Assembly (NCBI GenBank): GCA_963727845.1
Contig: CAVSHI010000001.1
Coordinates: forward strand, 434,001 to 498,000
Direction: 5' to 3'
DNA: 64,000 nt
From: JBEKTW01 sp963727845
GTDB taxonomy: Bacteria > Bacteroidota > Ignavibacteria > UBA10030 > SZUA-254
This document shows, one piece after another, positions 50,519-59,832 of the stretch. Position 1 is the stretch's first letter. Each line of letters opens with the position of its first letter. The translations under genes were made by a program, and so were the position numbers. The notes under the pieces are model-generated. The model saw only the letters and a program-made list of their open reading frames with translations. It was not told the origin of the DNA and searched no databases.

Positions 50519-52291
50519 ATGAAAAAGCGTAGCTCACTATCAGTGATCATCTTCATCGCTTTGAGCATTTTATCGATTCAGTGCTCTTTAAGAGCCCAAA
50601 TGCTGGATCCGGCGATTGACAAAAGCGATGAGCCATTCTGCTATTACAGCCGCCCGACGGATGTCATCGGTGTGATGGACGGACGGTGGGGGACGCTCGT
50701 CTCCCCGGAAGGTTATCTCTACACCGGGTTCGGAGAACTGATGTTCTTCACGGGTAATCCGCCGGAGCCCGTCAACCAGAGGGTCAAAACGTTGTACAAA
50801 GGCTATCTTCCCGTCATCGAATACAAATTTGAGCGCGATGGTGTGAACTATCAATTCACGATGTTCGCGGCGACGCTGGACGGGAAACCGGAAAGTCCGC
50901 TGATGAATTTCATCCGGGTGAGTCTGAAGAATGAAAGCAAATTGCGACGGACCGCACATCTAAGTGTCGGTGTGCGGTATCAAAATGAGTCGAACACGTT
51001 GTGGGGAACCGGAGATAACAGGTTTAGCAGGCCCCGGAAGTCGAAATATCCCGGTGGATATGACCAGGCAGGCGTCGAGTTCAGCAAAGACTGGGTGTAC
51101 GGATTTTCTGGAGACGCCTTTCTGCGCGACGGCAAAGTGTTTTACCTTTTCCCGCCCGCGCCGGAGGAAATGATGACACTGAAGACGGGCTACAATGATG
51201 TGCAGGATCTGACCGCGAGAAAGCTCTCCGTGCTCCCGACGACAACGGTTGGAATCGCTCATTACCGTCTCCTGTTGCAACCGGGACAGGGAAAGGTTCT
51301 CGATTTCAAGATGCCGTACGAACCGCTGCCGGCGGACACTTCGCTCGTCGCCCGGCTCCGTGACGCAAACTTTGACGACTACTTCAAACAGACCGTCGAT
51401 TTCTGGGAAAGTATCTTTGACCGCGGCATCGAAATTTCCCTGCCCGAGGAAAAAGTTGTCAACACATTCAAGGCGAATCTCGTGTACGACCTCATCGCGC
51501 GCAATAAGCTGGATAGTTCCTACGTTCAAACGGTGAACGATTTCCACTACCATGCATTCTGGCTGCGGGATGGATCGTACATCATCCGAATGTATGATCT
51601 GTCCGGTTACCATGACATTGCGCGCCAGTGCCTTGATTTCTTCCCGCGCTGGCAGAAGGATGACGGAAACTTCGTGTCGCAGGGCGGTCAGTTCGACGGC
51701 TGGGGGCAGGCGATGTGGGCATACGGTCAGCATTACCGCATCACACACGACAAAGCTTTTGCCGAAAACGTCTTTCCCTCAATTCAGAAAGCCGTCGCAT
51801 GGCTGCACAAAGCCCGGCAGGATGACCCGCTGCATATAATGCCGGCGACGAGTCCGGGGGATAACGAGGATATTACCGGACATGTTACCGGTCATAATTT
51901 TTGGGCGCTTGCCGGCCTGAAGAATATTATCGCGCTTGCGGAAGGAATCGGCAAAACCGAGGACGCGACCACGTTCCAGAAAGAATATGACGACTACCGA
52001 GTAACGCTGGTGGATGTTCTTCACGGGGTCACATCAAAAACGGGGGGCTACATGCCGCCGGGGCTTGATTCGCCGGGCGGACAGGATTGGGGAAACATGC
52101 TTTCGGTCTATCCCGAAATCGATCCTCGACCCGAACGATCCGATGGTGACTGCGACGCTCGACGCGACCCGGGCCAAGTACAAGGAAGGCATCATGACCT
52201 ACGGGAATGGCAGATGGTTGCACCATTACCTCACGATGAAGAACACCGAGACGGAAGTCATCCGCGGAGATCAGCAGACGGCAATCGATGA
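50519..52291 (+). CDS. secreted (alpha/alpha)6-barrel glycoside hydrolase, N-terminal piece (frameshifted gene)
   Basis: Signal peptide MKKRSSLSVIIFIALSILSI with cleavage near SLRAQ. An N-terminal beta-sandwich (about 30-290) precedes a six-hairpin catalytic domain: NDFHYHAFWLRDGSYIIRMYDLSGY, VSQGGQFDGWGQAMWAYGQH, PGDNEDITGHVTGHNFWAL. The acidic residues at LRDGS and FDGWGQ are candidates for catalysis. The family is not assignable by eye. The frame shifts by +1 near 52118-52121 after SVYPE; the rest of this frame is noise. Confidence 0.75.
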   Translation: MKKRSSLSVIIFIALSILSIQCSLRAQMLDPAIDKSDEPFCYYSRPTDVIGVMDGRWGTLVSPEGYLYTGFGELMFFTGNPPEPVNQRVKTLYKGYLPVIEYKFERDGVNYQFTMFAATLDGKPESPLMNFIRVSLKNESKLRRTAHLSVGVRYQNESNTLWGTGDNRFSRPRKSKYPGGYDQAGVEFSKDWVYGFSGDAFLRDGKVFYLFPPAPEEMMTLKTGYNDVQDLTARKLSVLPTTTVGIAHYRLLLQPGQGKVLDFKMPYEPLPADTSLVARLRDANFDDYFKQTVDFWESIFDRGIEISLPEEKVVNTFKANLVYDLIARNKLDSSYVQTVNDFHYHAFWLRDGSYIIRMYDLSGYHDIARQCLDFFPRWQKDDGNFVSQGGQFDGWGQAMWAYGQHYRITHDKAFAENVFPSIQKAVAWLHKARQDDPLHIMPATSPGDNEDITGHVTGHNFWALAGLKNIIALAEGIGKTEDATTFQKEYDDYRVTLVDVLHGVTSKTGGYMPPGLDSPGGQDWGNMLSVYPEIDPRPERSDGDCDARRDPGQVQGRHHDLREWQMVAPLPHDEEHRDGSHPRRSADGNR

Positions 52292-52853
52292 GCTTTACGC
52301 ACTGCTCGTCCACACAAGTGCCACGCATGCCGGTTTCGAATTCTGCATCCTGCCGTGGAGCACGCGGGATTTCGAGATGAATTTGACTCCTCACGGCTGG
52401 TTCGCGGCGAAGTACCGCGCTCTCATCCGCAATATGATGGTGCGCGAGCAGGGGAAACAGTTGCACCTTTTCTCCTGCCTGTCTCCTGAGTGGATCCACG
52501 ATGGGGCCACAATCTCGGTTCACCGGGCACCGACGAATTTCGGCACAGTGAATGCCGCGCTAAAATGCACCTCGGGCAAAGCGGTACTGACCTTCAATAA
52601 CGAATTCTCCGATGCTCCCGAAGCGATAGTTCTCCATCTGCCCTGGTTTATGCATGTCGGTTCAATCCATGCCGATGGCAAGGCAGTCCTCGAAAAAGCT
52701 TCGGCGGTCACATTGCCGGCCGGTACAAGGCGGGTCGAGATCGCGTGGTCGAAGAAACCGGAATCCCCATCGCTCAGTTATGCGAAGGCGGTTGAGGAAT
52801 ATAAGAAAGAGTATAGAAAGCGCTATGAAGAGTTTCTAAGAACGGGAAAATAA
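52014..52853 (+). CDS. (alpha/alpha)6-barrel glycoside hydrolase, C-terminal piece (frameshifted gene)
   Basis: True sequence resumes near 52119 as SILDPNDPMVTATLDATRAK. The last helices follow (YGNGRWLHHYLTMKNTETEV, EFCILPWSTRDFEMNLTPHG) and then a C-terminal beta domain (IHDGATISVHRAPTNFG). The full protein would be about 777 residues. It is followed after 21 bp by the esterase/fucosidase fusion. Confidence 0.75.
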   Translation: MFFTGSHQKRGATCRRGLIRRADRIGETCFRSIPKSILDPNDPMVTATLDATRAKYKEGIMTYGNGRWLHHYLTMKNTETEVIRGDQQTAIDELYALLVHTSATHAGFEFCILPWSTRDFEMNLTPHGWFAAKYRALIRNMMVREQGKQLHLFSCLSPEWIHDGATISVHRAPTNFGTVNAALKCTSGKAVLTFNNEFSDAPEAIVLHLPWFMHVGSIHADGKAVLEKASAVTLPAGTRRVEIAWSKKPESPSLSYAKAVEEYKKEYRKRYEEFLRTGK

Positions 52854-52874
52854 GAGATCGAAGGATAGTCGAAC

Positions 52875-54974
52875 ATGAGCAAACTCAGGATATCACGAGC
52901 GCTGCACCTGGTCACGGTTATTTCCGTCGCGGCGTTGGTTCTTTCGTACGGAATAGCACAACCGGAGCGGTCGAGGGATCAAAGGGTTGCCTGCATAGGA
53001 AACAGTATCACGTATGGCGCTGGCATCAAGGATAGAGAGAGGAATTCTTATCCCGCTCAGTTGCAGAGAATGCTCGGCCGGGGGTGGAAAGTGAAGAACT
53101 TTGGGAGCAGCGGCAGGACGCTTCTCAAGAAGGGCGATTATCCCTACTGGAAAGAAAAGGAGTTTACGGATGCTAAAAATTTCAATCCTGATGTCGTCAT
53201 CATTGAACTCGGGACCAATGATACGAAACCCTGGAATTGGAAATACAAGGATGATTTTGTTTCCGACTATGAGAGTTCCATACATGAGATTGGAAATTAT
53301 CCCCTCATCTATATTTGCATTCCCCCTCCTGCTTTTCCCGGTGACTGGGGGATCAGGGACTCGGTGATCAAGACGGATGAAATTCCGTTCATAAGAAAAA
53401 TCGCGGGCCACACAAATGCGCGCATTATCGACCTTTATTCAGCGTTCGCCGGGAAACCCGGGTTCTTTCCTGATAAAGTCCATCCCAACGAAGACGGCGC
53501 AAAAGAGATGGCCCGGGTTATCTATAACACTCTCGTCAATGATTTCAATCTGACAAAGGCGCCCGAACCGCTTACCCCCATTCCTTCCGTTCGCCAGCTT
53601 GCGTGGCAGAACATGGAGTATGAAGGATTTTTCCATTTCAGCATGAACACATTTACCGACAAGGAATGGGGTTACGGCGATGAACCTGAATCGAAGTTCA
53701 ACCCGACTGATTTCAATGCGGACGAAATCGTTCGAACCGCAAGGGATGTCGGCATGAAAGGAATTGTCGTGACGTGCAAACACCACGATGGATTTTGTCT
53801 CTGGCCGTCCAAGTTCACCGAGCATTCCGTGAAGAACAGTCCGTGGAAGAACGGCAAGGGCGATATCGTCGCAGAGTTTTCGGAAGCCTGCCGCAAATAC
53901 GGAATGAGGTTCGGCGTGTATCTTTCGCCGTGGGATCGCAATAATAAAGACTACGGGAAGCCGGAATATATCGCATACTATCGCAACCAGCTCCGCGAGT
54001 TGTTGACGAACTACGGCGATATCTCGGAAGTCTGGTTTGACGGTGCGAATGGCGGCGACGGCTATTACGGCGGTGCGCGGGAAACCCGCACCATCGACCG
54101 GAAAACCTATTACGGTTGGGACAGCACCTGGGCGCTGGTGAGGAAGCTGCAACCGAACACAGTAATGTTCAGCGATATCGGTCCGGATATACGGTGGGTC
54201 GGCAACGAGAGCGGGTATGCCGGCGAGACCTGCTGGTCGATGTACAGCCCGAAGGGAGAAAAGGGTGATGCACCTGCGCCGGGATACACGAAGTACGATG
54301 AAGCGGTCGAAGGACATCGTGACGGCACCTCGTGGCTTCCGCCGGAATGCGATGTTTCCGTCCGTCCGGGATGGTTCTACCATGCGAGGGAAGATACACT
54401 AGTGAAATCGCCTGCACAGTTGTTTGAGCTATACTTTCAATCGGTGGGCCGGAATGGCGTGCTGCTGCTCAACGTTCCGCCCGATCGGCACGGACGCCTG
54501 CACGAAAATGATGTGAAGGCGTTAATGAGATTCAAGAAACTGCTGGAGGAGACGTTTGCACGTAATCTTGCAGACGGTTCGACTGCATCCGCGTCCGATG
54601 TCCGGGGTAATGATGACCACTTCGACGCCCATAATGCACTTGACGGAGATCAGGACACATACTGGGCCACCAACGATAGTGTTCGTTCAGCGTCGCTTAC
54701 TCTTGACCTGAAAGAGTCGAAGGAATTCAATGTGGTTATGATTCAAGAATACGTTTCGCTGGGGCAGAGAGTCGAGCAATTCTCAATTGAAGTATGGAAT
54801 GATAGAGGATGGAAAAAAGTGGCTGACGGTACGACAATCGGTTACAAGCGATTGCTGAGATTTCCAACGGTCAGGACGGACAAGGTTCGATTGAATATAT
54901 TGAAATCGCGGGCGTGTCCGACGATTTCGGAATTTGGATTGTACAAATCTCCGGAGATGAAGTTGAAGCCGTGA
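52875..54974 (+). CDS. secreted SGNH esterase - GH29 alpha-L-fucosidase - discoidin fusion
   Basis: 699 residues with a signal peptide. Residues 35-225 form an SGNH/GDSL esterase: GNSITYGAG (Ser44), GTND (Asn115) and PDKVHPNEDG (Asp200, His203). Residues about 240-560 form a GH29 barrel with KHHDGFCLWPSKFTEHSV and the nucleophile Asp389 in EVWFDGANG. Residues about 565-695 form an F5/8-type binding domain (ALDGDQDTYWAT). The fusion predicts removal of an ester (probably acetyl) and fucose from one substrate. It is translated from ATG at 52875; the upstream enzyme gene is close enough for one transcript. Confidence 0.9.
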   Translation: MSKLRISRALHLVTVISVAALVLSYGIAQPERSRDQRVACIGNSITYGAGIKDRERNSYPAQLQRMLGRGWKVKNFGSSGRTLLKKGDYPYWKEKEFTDAKNFNPDVVIIELGTNDTKPWNWKYKDDFVSDYESSIHEIGNYPLIYICIPPPAFPGDWGIRDSVIKTDEIPFIRKIAGHTNARIIDLYSAFAGKPGFFPDKVHPNEDGAKEMARVIYNTLVNDFNLTKAPEPLTPIPSVRQLAWQNMEYEGFFHFSMNTFTDKEWGYGDEPESKFNPTDFNADEIVRTARDVGMKGIVVTCKHHDGFCLWPSKFTEHSVKNSPWKNGKGDIVAEFSEACRKYGMRFGVYLSPWDRNNKDYGKPEYIAYYRNQLRELLTNYGDISEVWFDGANGGDGYYGGARETRTIDRKTYYGWDSTWALVRKLQPNTVMFSDIGPDIRWVGNESGYAGETCWSMYSPKGEKGDAPAPGYTKYDEAVEGHRDGTSWLPPECDVSVRPGWFYHAREDTLVKSPAQLFELYFQSVGRNGVLLLNVPPDRHGRLHENDVKALMRFKKLLEETFARNLADGSTASASDVRGNDDHFDAHNALDGDQDTYWATNDSVRSASLTLDLKESKEFNVVMIQEYVSLGQRVEQFSIEVWNDRGWKKVADGTTIGYKRLLRFPTVRTDKVRLNILKSRACPTISEFGLYKSPEMKLKP

Positions 54975-55010
54975 AATTGGGATTTGAGACATCTGAAAAA
55001 TCAAAAGGAC

Positions 55011-55098
55011 TTGTCATTCTGAGGAGCGAAGCGACGAAGAATCTCGTTTCTTGCTTCGTATTGAATAGTCAGATTCTTCGCTCCGCTCAGAATGACAT
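55011..55098. repeat. TTGTCATTCTGAG...CTCAGAATGACA inverted repeat
   Basis: About 88 bp whose ends pair (TTGTCATTCTGAGGAGCGAA with TTCGCTCCGCTCAGAATGACA). Same family as 43044-43148. The rest of the 54975-55285 spacer has a second hairpin-rich run of GAGGCTGAGCCTGAGGCTCA and related GCCTCTGGC sequence at 55153-55210, and no gene. Confidence 0.65.
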
Positions 55099-55285
55099 TT
55101 TGATTCATATTTTTCAGATGTCTCGATTTGGAATTTGTTTAAGATTTCTCCGCCCGAGGCTGAGCCTGAGGCTCATCAGCCTCTGGCTGAGGATGCGCCT
55201 CTGGCGCAGGATTTCGTGCTTTGGACATTAAAAGTAGTCTTACGTAACATGAGTTATTTATGAAGATAAATTGCTTTTGAGGTTC

Positions 55286-56189
55286 ATGACCGGCACAATC
55301 TTTAACATACAGCGATTCTCCGTGAATGACGGACCGGGCATCCGCACGACGGTGTTCCTGAAAGGATGTCCGCTTCACTGTGCGTGGTGCCACAATCCTG
55401 AGTCGATCTCTCCGGAGAAAGATCTCATGCTGCATGAAGACCGGTGCATCCGCTGCGGTGACTGCGTTGCCGTGTGCGAGCAGCATGCGATCCGGTCTGA
55501 CAACGGCGGCTTTGTCACCGACCGGGAAAAGTGCATCCGTTGCGGACGCTGCCTGGATGTTTGCTATGCCGAAGCACGGGTTCTCATGGGCAAAGAGGTA
55601 ACAGCGGATGAGGTCATGGCAGAGATTGTCAAGGACACGGTGTTCTTCGACCAGTCATCGGGGGGCGTGACATTTTCGGGCGGGGAGCCTCTTCTGCAGC
55701 ATCAGTTTTTAACCTCACTCCTCGAAGCGTGCAAGAAAAAAGCCATCCACACCGCCGTCGATACTTCCGGCCACATACCGGCGGATATTCTCCGGGATGT
55801 CAGCCGGTCTGTGGATCTTTTCCTCTATGATGTGAAGACGCTTGACGATGCTGTTCACCAAAAGTTCGCCGGCGTTTCCAACCGGCGTATTCTTGAGAAT
55901 CTCCGCCTGCTAATTGACTTGGGGAAGGAGATCATCGTCCGCGTGCCCATCATTCCCGAAATTAACGACAATCTCGAGGAGTCTCCGACGTATCGGTGTT
56001 TTTGTTGGATCTCTCAAAAATATTCAGGAAATTCACCTGTTGCCGTACCATCGGTCGGGAACAGAAAAATACCGGCGTCTTGGCGGGGAATATCCACTCG
56101 GCGAAGTGCAGCCGCCGTCCGCTGAGAAATTAGCGCTGATTGCAGGTGAATTACGGCAATTTGTTCCCAAGGTGACCGTGGGCGGATAG
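55286..56189 (+). CDS. glycyl-radical enzyme activating protein (frameshifted near the 3' end)
   Basis: Starts at the ATG at 55286 (GAGG upstream), giving TGTIFNIQRFSVNDGPGIRT. The radical SAM motif is GCPLHCAWCHNPES. Two ferredoxin-type clusters follow (CIRCGDCVAVC and CIRCGRCLDVC), then FSGGEPLLQHQF. Near 55988 the frame shifts by +1; the original frame ends at 56125 while the true C-terminus, NIQEIHLLPYHRSGTEKYRR, runs to 56189. It generates the glycyl radical on the enzyme encoded 48 bp downstream. The break is either an extra base in the sequence or a disabling lesion. Confidence 0.88.
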
Positions 56190-56237
56190 TGCGATTGTTC
56201 AAGGAAAATGATTGGTGGGAAATTATTAGAGGACCAT

Positions 56238-58595
56238 ATGACAGACCGTGTAAAGCAACTGCGTGACCAAAGTCTAGCCGCCGTTCCGGCCGTTTCGCCG
56301 GAGCGCGCAAAGCTGGTGACGGATTTCTACAGGAATGCGGGGACTTTCTCAGCGCCGGTGACTCGTGCGCATGCATTCAGAACGATCATGGAGAACAAAA
56401 CCATATGTATCAACGAGAGTGAATTGATCGTCGGTGAACGCGGTCCGGCGCCCAAAGCAACCTGCACTTATCCGGAAATCTGCTGCCACAGCCTGGAGGA
56501 TTTATCTATCCTCAACGGACGCGAGAAGACGCCGTTCAAGGTCGACAATGAAACCCGCAAACTCTACGGGGAAGAATTCATTCCATTTTGGAGCGGGAAG
56601 ACTCAACGTGACAAAATTTTTTCCGAGATGACGGATGAATGGAAAGTCGCGTACGAGGCCGGCATCTTCACAGAGTTCATGGAGCAGCGAGCACCAGGGC
56701 ACACCGTCCTTGACGATAAAATCTACCGAAAGGGGATGCTTGATTTCAAAGAGGATGCTGCAAAACGGTTGAACTCACTTGATTATCTCAACGACCCTGA
56801 AGCGTACAGGAAGCAGGAAGAGCTGAAGGCAATGATGATCTGTGCCGACGCGATCGTTACCCTTGCCAATCGTCACGCCGACAAATTACACAACCTTGCA
56901 GCGCGTGAGAAAAAAGCGGAACGAAAAAAGGAATTGGAGATCATGGAGCGCATTTGCCGGTACGTCCCCGCACATGCTCCACGGAACTTCTGGGAAGCGC
57001 TGCAATCCTACTGGTTTGTTCACCTTGGAGTCGTGACGGAGCTGAACCCATGGGATGCGTTCAACCCCGGCCGGTTCGACCAGCACCTCTTTCCATTTTA
57101 CAAGAAAGGGCTGGAAGATGGTTCTCTCACGCGTGAAAGGGCCAAAGAGTTGCTGCAATGCTTTTGGATTAAATTCAACAACCAGCCGGCGCCGCCGAAA
57201 GTCGGTATCACTGCCGCTGAAAGCGGGACGTATACCGACTTCGCAACCATCAATTCAGGCGGACTCAGGGCGGACGGCAGCGACGGCGTCAATGAATTAA
57301 CGTATCTTGTCCTGGATGTCATCGACGAAATGCGACTCGTGCAGCCGAGCTCGAACATTCAGCTCAGCAAAAAGAACCCGGATGAATTCCTGAAGCACGC
57401 ATGCAAAATCATCCGGAAGGGATGGGGACAGCCTTCCGTTTTCAATGCGGATATCGTTGTGGAAGAACTTTTGCGACAGGGCAAGTCGATTGAAGATGCT
57501 CGCATGGGCGGGACGAGCGGATGCGTTGAAACAGGAGCGTTTGGTAAAGAAAGCTATATCCTCACCGGCTACTTCAACCTTCCGAAAGTGCTGGAAATTA
57601 CACTTCATAATGGAGTCGATCCGCGCACAAAGAAAAAATGCGGCATCGAGACAGGCAACCCGGCAATGTTCCGGTCTTTTGAGGAATTGATGGACGCTTT
57701 CAAACGACAGTTGAAATACTTCATCGACATCAAGGTGAGAGGGAACAACGTGATCGAGAGACTGTACGCGGAGTATCTGCCGGTCCCGTTTCTTTCGGTT
57801 CTCATTGATGATTGCATAGCGAACGGGAAGGATTACAATGACGGCGGCGCCAGGTACAATACGAATTACATCCAGGGAGTCGGTATCGGAACGATCACGG
57901 ATTGCCTGTCGTCGATTCAATGTCACGTGTTCGAGGACAGGAAGATATCGATAACCGACATGCTGAAGATGCTCGCGGTGGATTTCGATGGATACGAAAA
58001 AACAAGGTTGCTTTTCCTCAACAAGACTCCCAAGTACGGCAACGACGACGAAGACGCCGATGATCTGATGCGGCGTGTCTTCGATTTGTACTACGACGAA
58101 GTGAACGGGAGACCCAACACCAAAGGAGGCGTCTACCGCATCAATATGCTGCCGACCACGTGTCATGTGTACTTCGGGTCAGTTACCGGCGCTACGCCCG
58201 ATGGACGCAAAGCTGGAACGCCGCTTTCCGAAGGGATATCGCCGGTCCAGGGCGCCGACAGGAAAGGTCCGACTGCCGTACTGAAATCTGCCGGCAAGAT
58301 GGATCACGTGCGGACGGGCGGAACGCTGCTCAATCAGAAATTCACTCCATCGATTCTCGACGGGGAAAAAGGCATCGACAATCTTTCCCACCTGGTGCGA
58401 TCCTATTTCACGCTCGGCGGGCATCATATTCAATTCAATGTGGTCACCGCCCAGACCCTGCGGGAAGCTCAGGCCTCTCCGGAGAAGTACCGTGACCTCA
58501 TTGTGCGTGTCGCAGGCTACAGCGATTATTTCTGCGACCTGAGCAAGACGTTGCAGGACGAGATCATTGCAAGGACGGAGCACCAGGCGATATGA
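56238..58595 (+). CDS. hypD: trans-4-hydroxy-L-proline dehydratase (glycyl radical enzyme)
   Basis: 785 residues from the ATG at 56238 (an ATG ten codons earlier is less likely). Catalytic residues line up with C. difficile HypD at a constant offset of 5: Phe147 and His155 in FMEQRAPGH, Cys429 and Glu431 in GTSGCVETGAFG, Tyr445, and the glycyl radical Gly760 in RVAGYSDYF. It dehydrates hydroxyproline to pyrroline-5-carboxylate, which a reductase turns into proline. It is paired with its activase. The enzyme is oxygen-sensitive, so the host must face anoxic conditions despite carrying bd oxidase. Confidence 0.92.
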   Translation: MTDRVKQLRDQSLAAVPAVSPERAKLVTDFYRNAGTFSAPVTRAHAFRTIMENKTICINESELIVGERGPAPKATCTYPEICCHSLEDLSILNGREKTPFKVDNETRKLYGEEFIPFWSGKTQRDKIFSEMTDEWKVAYEAGIFTEFMEQRAPGHTVLDDKIYRKGMLDFKEDAAKRLNSLDYLNDPEAYRKQEELKAMMICADAIVTLANRHADKLHNLAAREKKAERKKELEIMERICRYVPAHAPRNFWEALQSYWFVHLGVVTELNPWDAFNPGRFDQHLFPFYKKGLEDGSLTRERAKELLQCFWIKFNNQPAPPKVGITAAESGTYTDFATINSGGLRADGSDGVNELTYLVLDVIDEMRLVQPSSNIQLSKKNPDEFLKHACKIIRKGWGQPSVFNADIVVEELLRQGKSIEDARMGGTSGCVETGAFGKESYILTGYFNLPKVLEITLHNGVDPRTKKKCGIETGNPAMFRSFEELMDAFKRQLKYFIDIKVRGNNVIERLYAEYLPVPFLSVLIDDCIANGKDYNDGGARYNTNYIQGVGIGTITDCLSSIQCHVFEDRKISITDMLKMLAVDFDGYEKTRLLFLNKTPKYGNDDEDADDLMRRVFDLYYDEVNGRPNTKGGVYRINMLPTTCHVYFGSVTGATPDGRKAGTPLSEGISPVQGADRKGPTAVLKSAGKMDHVRTGGTLLNQKFTPSILDGEKGIDNLSHLVRSYFTLGGHHIQFNVVTAQTLREAQASPEKYRDLIVRVAGYSDYFCDLSKTLQDEIIARTEHQAI

Positions 58596-58663
58596 GAAGC
58601 CAGAAGTCAGAATGCAGAAGTCAGAACAAAGAACAAAGAACTATGTAGTCAGAAGCCAGAAGT
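58596..58663. repeat. degenerate CAGAAGTCAG array
   Basis: Runs of GAAGCCAGAAGTCAGAATGC-type units immediately after the hypD stop. Same family as 31280-31520. Confidence 0.65.
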
Positions 58664-58719
58664 AAATTGCCGGCAGTTATTGTGTACACTTCCGGAATGA
58701 TTCCAAACTCGAACACATA

Positions 58720-58770
58720 TGTCCATTCAAGAAGACCTGTTCCCATGCTCGTCATCGTTAAGAAGAATTA
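58720..58770 (+). repeat. direct repeat left of the accessory island (aroF-start-like)
   Basis: CATTCAAGAAG...CCCATGCTCGTCATCGTTA matches CATTCAAAAGG...GCATGCTCGTTATCGTCA at 63327-63372. Both contain a short reading frame starting MLVIV that stops or decays quickly, resembling the first residues of a DAHP synthase. They flank the AT-richer genes. Confidence 0.45.
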
Positions 58771-58861
58771 GGATGAAGTAAGTAACGATACTTTCGCCCA
58801 TCCGGTCGCGCTATGTGACCGCATTACAGCGTTGAAAACAAAATCACATTCAGGATGTTGA

Positions 58862-59407
58862 ATGAAACCATCGTTCATGGTACCCGAAGTCATTGAGAAA
58901 AGGATTCTTCTCATCAGAGGACAGAAGGTGATGCTGGATTTTCACCTTGCTGAGTTGTATCAGGTGGAGACAAAAGCGCTGAAGCGGGCGGTGAAGAGGA
59001 ATAGGGAACGATTCCCGGAAGATTTCTGCTTTGAACTTTCCGGAGAGGAACTTGAAAACTTGAGGTACCATTTTGGCACCTCAAGTTGGGGAGGAAGAAG
59101 GTATTCATCCTATGCGTTCACGGACCAAGGCGTTGCCATGCTATCGAGTGTTCTGCATAGCAAGCGGGCGGTTCAGGTCAATATTGCAATCATACGGGCC
59201 TTTGTTCGGCTGCGGGAACTCCTTTCCACGCATAAAGACCTTGCACGTATGTTGGAGGAGCTTGAAAAAAAATACGACAGCCAGTTCCGTGTGGTGTTTG
59301 AGGCAATCCGGAAACTCATGACGCTGCCGGAGCCGCCCAAGAAACGCATCGGCTTTGAAGTGAAAGAACCGAAGGTCCGCTACATTATGGAGAGGAGGAA
59401 GCCGTAG
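58862..59407 (+). CDS. ORF6N-domain protein (phage-type DNA-binding)
   Basis: 181 residues. The N-terminal ORF6N domain (about 8-100) is clear: VIEKRILLIRGQKVMLDFHLAELYQVETKALKRAVKRN, then RFPEDFCFELS and YAFTDQGVAMLSSVL. A coiled-coil helix (about 115-150: LRELLSTHKDLARMLEELEKK) and a short tail follow. Such proteins are common as phage antirepressors and as orphan chromosomal genes; DNA binding is likely. It marks the start of the accessory island. Confidence 0.88.
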   Translation: MKPSFMVPEVIEKRILLIRGQKVMLDFHLAELYQVETKALKRAVKRNRERFPEDFCFELSGEELENLRYHFGTSSWGGRRYSSYAFTDQGVAMLSSVLHSKRAVQVNIAIIRAFVRLRELLSTHKDLARMLEELEKKYDSQFRVVFEAIRKLMTLPEPPKKRIGFEVKEPKVRYIMERRKP

Positions 59408-59832
59408 CAATGCCCACTCCTCTCAATCAGCGCCCGCTCTGTTTGATTTTGCTACACGAGTTTGATTTCAGCAAGTTTGACGATTTGCGGAACAGATTCC
59501 GGGACCCTGATTTGACATTTGTCAACCGGTGGTGGTAACACTGCGCCAATCGGAAACGGCATGTGGGATCCACTCGACATTGCATAACTTGGAATGAAAT
59601 GCTTATTTAGAGGAACTCCGCTCCATTTGAATTCCTCGAAAATTCTTCCTAACTTTTCGCAGTAGCACAATCGTTGGCGATGACAGGAATTTGGAAAGGT
59701 CTGATGGTACATGCCGCTAGGGCTCTCAGGGTACCCCAATGGGAATCATTCTAAAGGAAATAGAAACGCAGTATTGCGTACTTGCGCGCAACGTTATACG
59801 CCATTTGCAGCTGCAAGATTGTAGGTAACATT
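59408..59832. other. spacer without a supported gene; ends in an attC-like R' box
   Basis: A 95-codon frame on the minus strand (59452-59739) has no recognisable feature and I do not accept it. Near the right end GCGCAACGTTATACGCC contains GTTATAC (59793-59799), exactly complementary to GTATAAC at 60251, the relation expected for the two ends of one integron cassette. Confidence 0.45.

Noticed and set aside
59452..59739. 95-codon minus-strand frame in the island spacer
   Set aside because: No recognisable motif, no ribosome site, opposite to all neighbours; cannot be supported.
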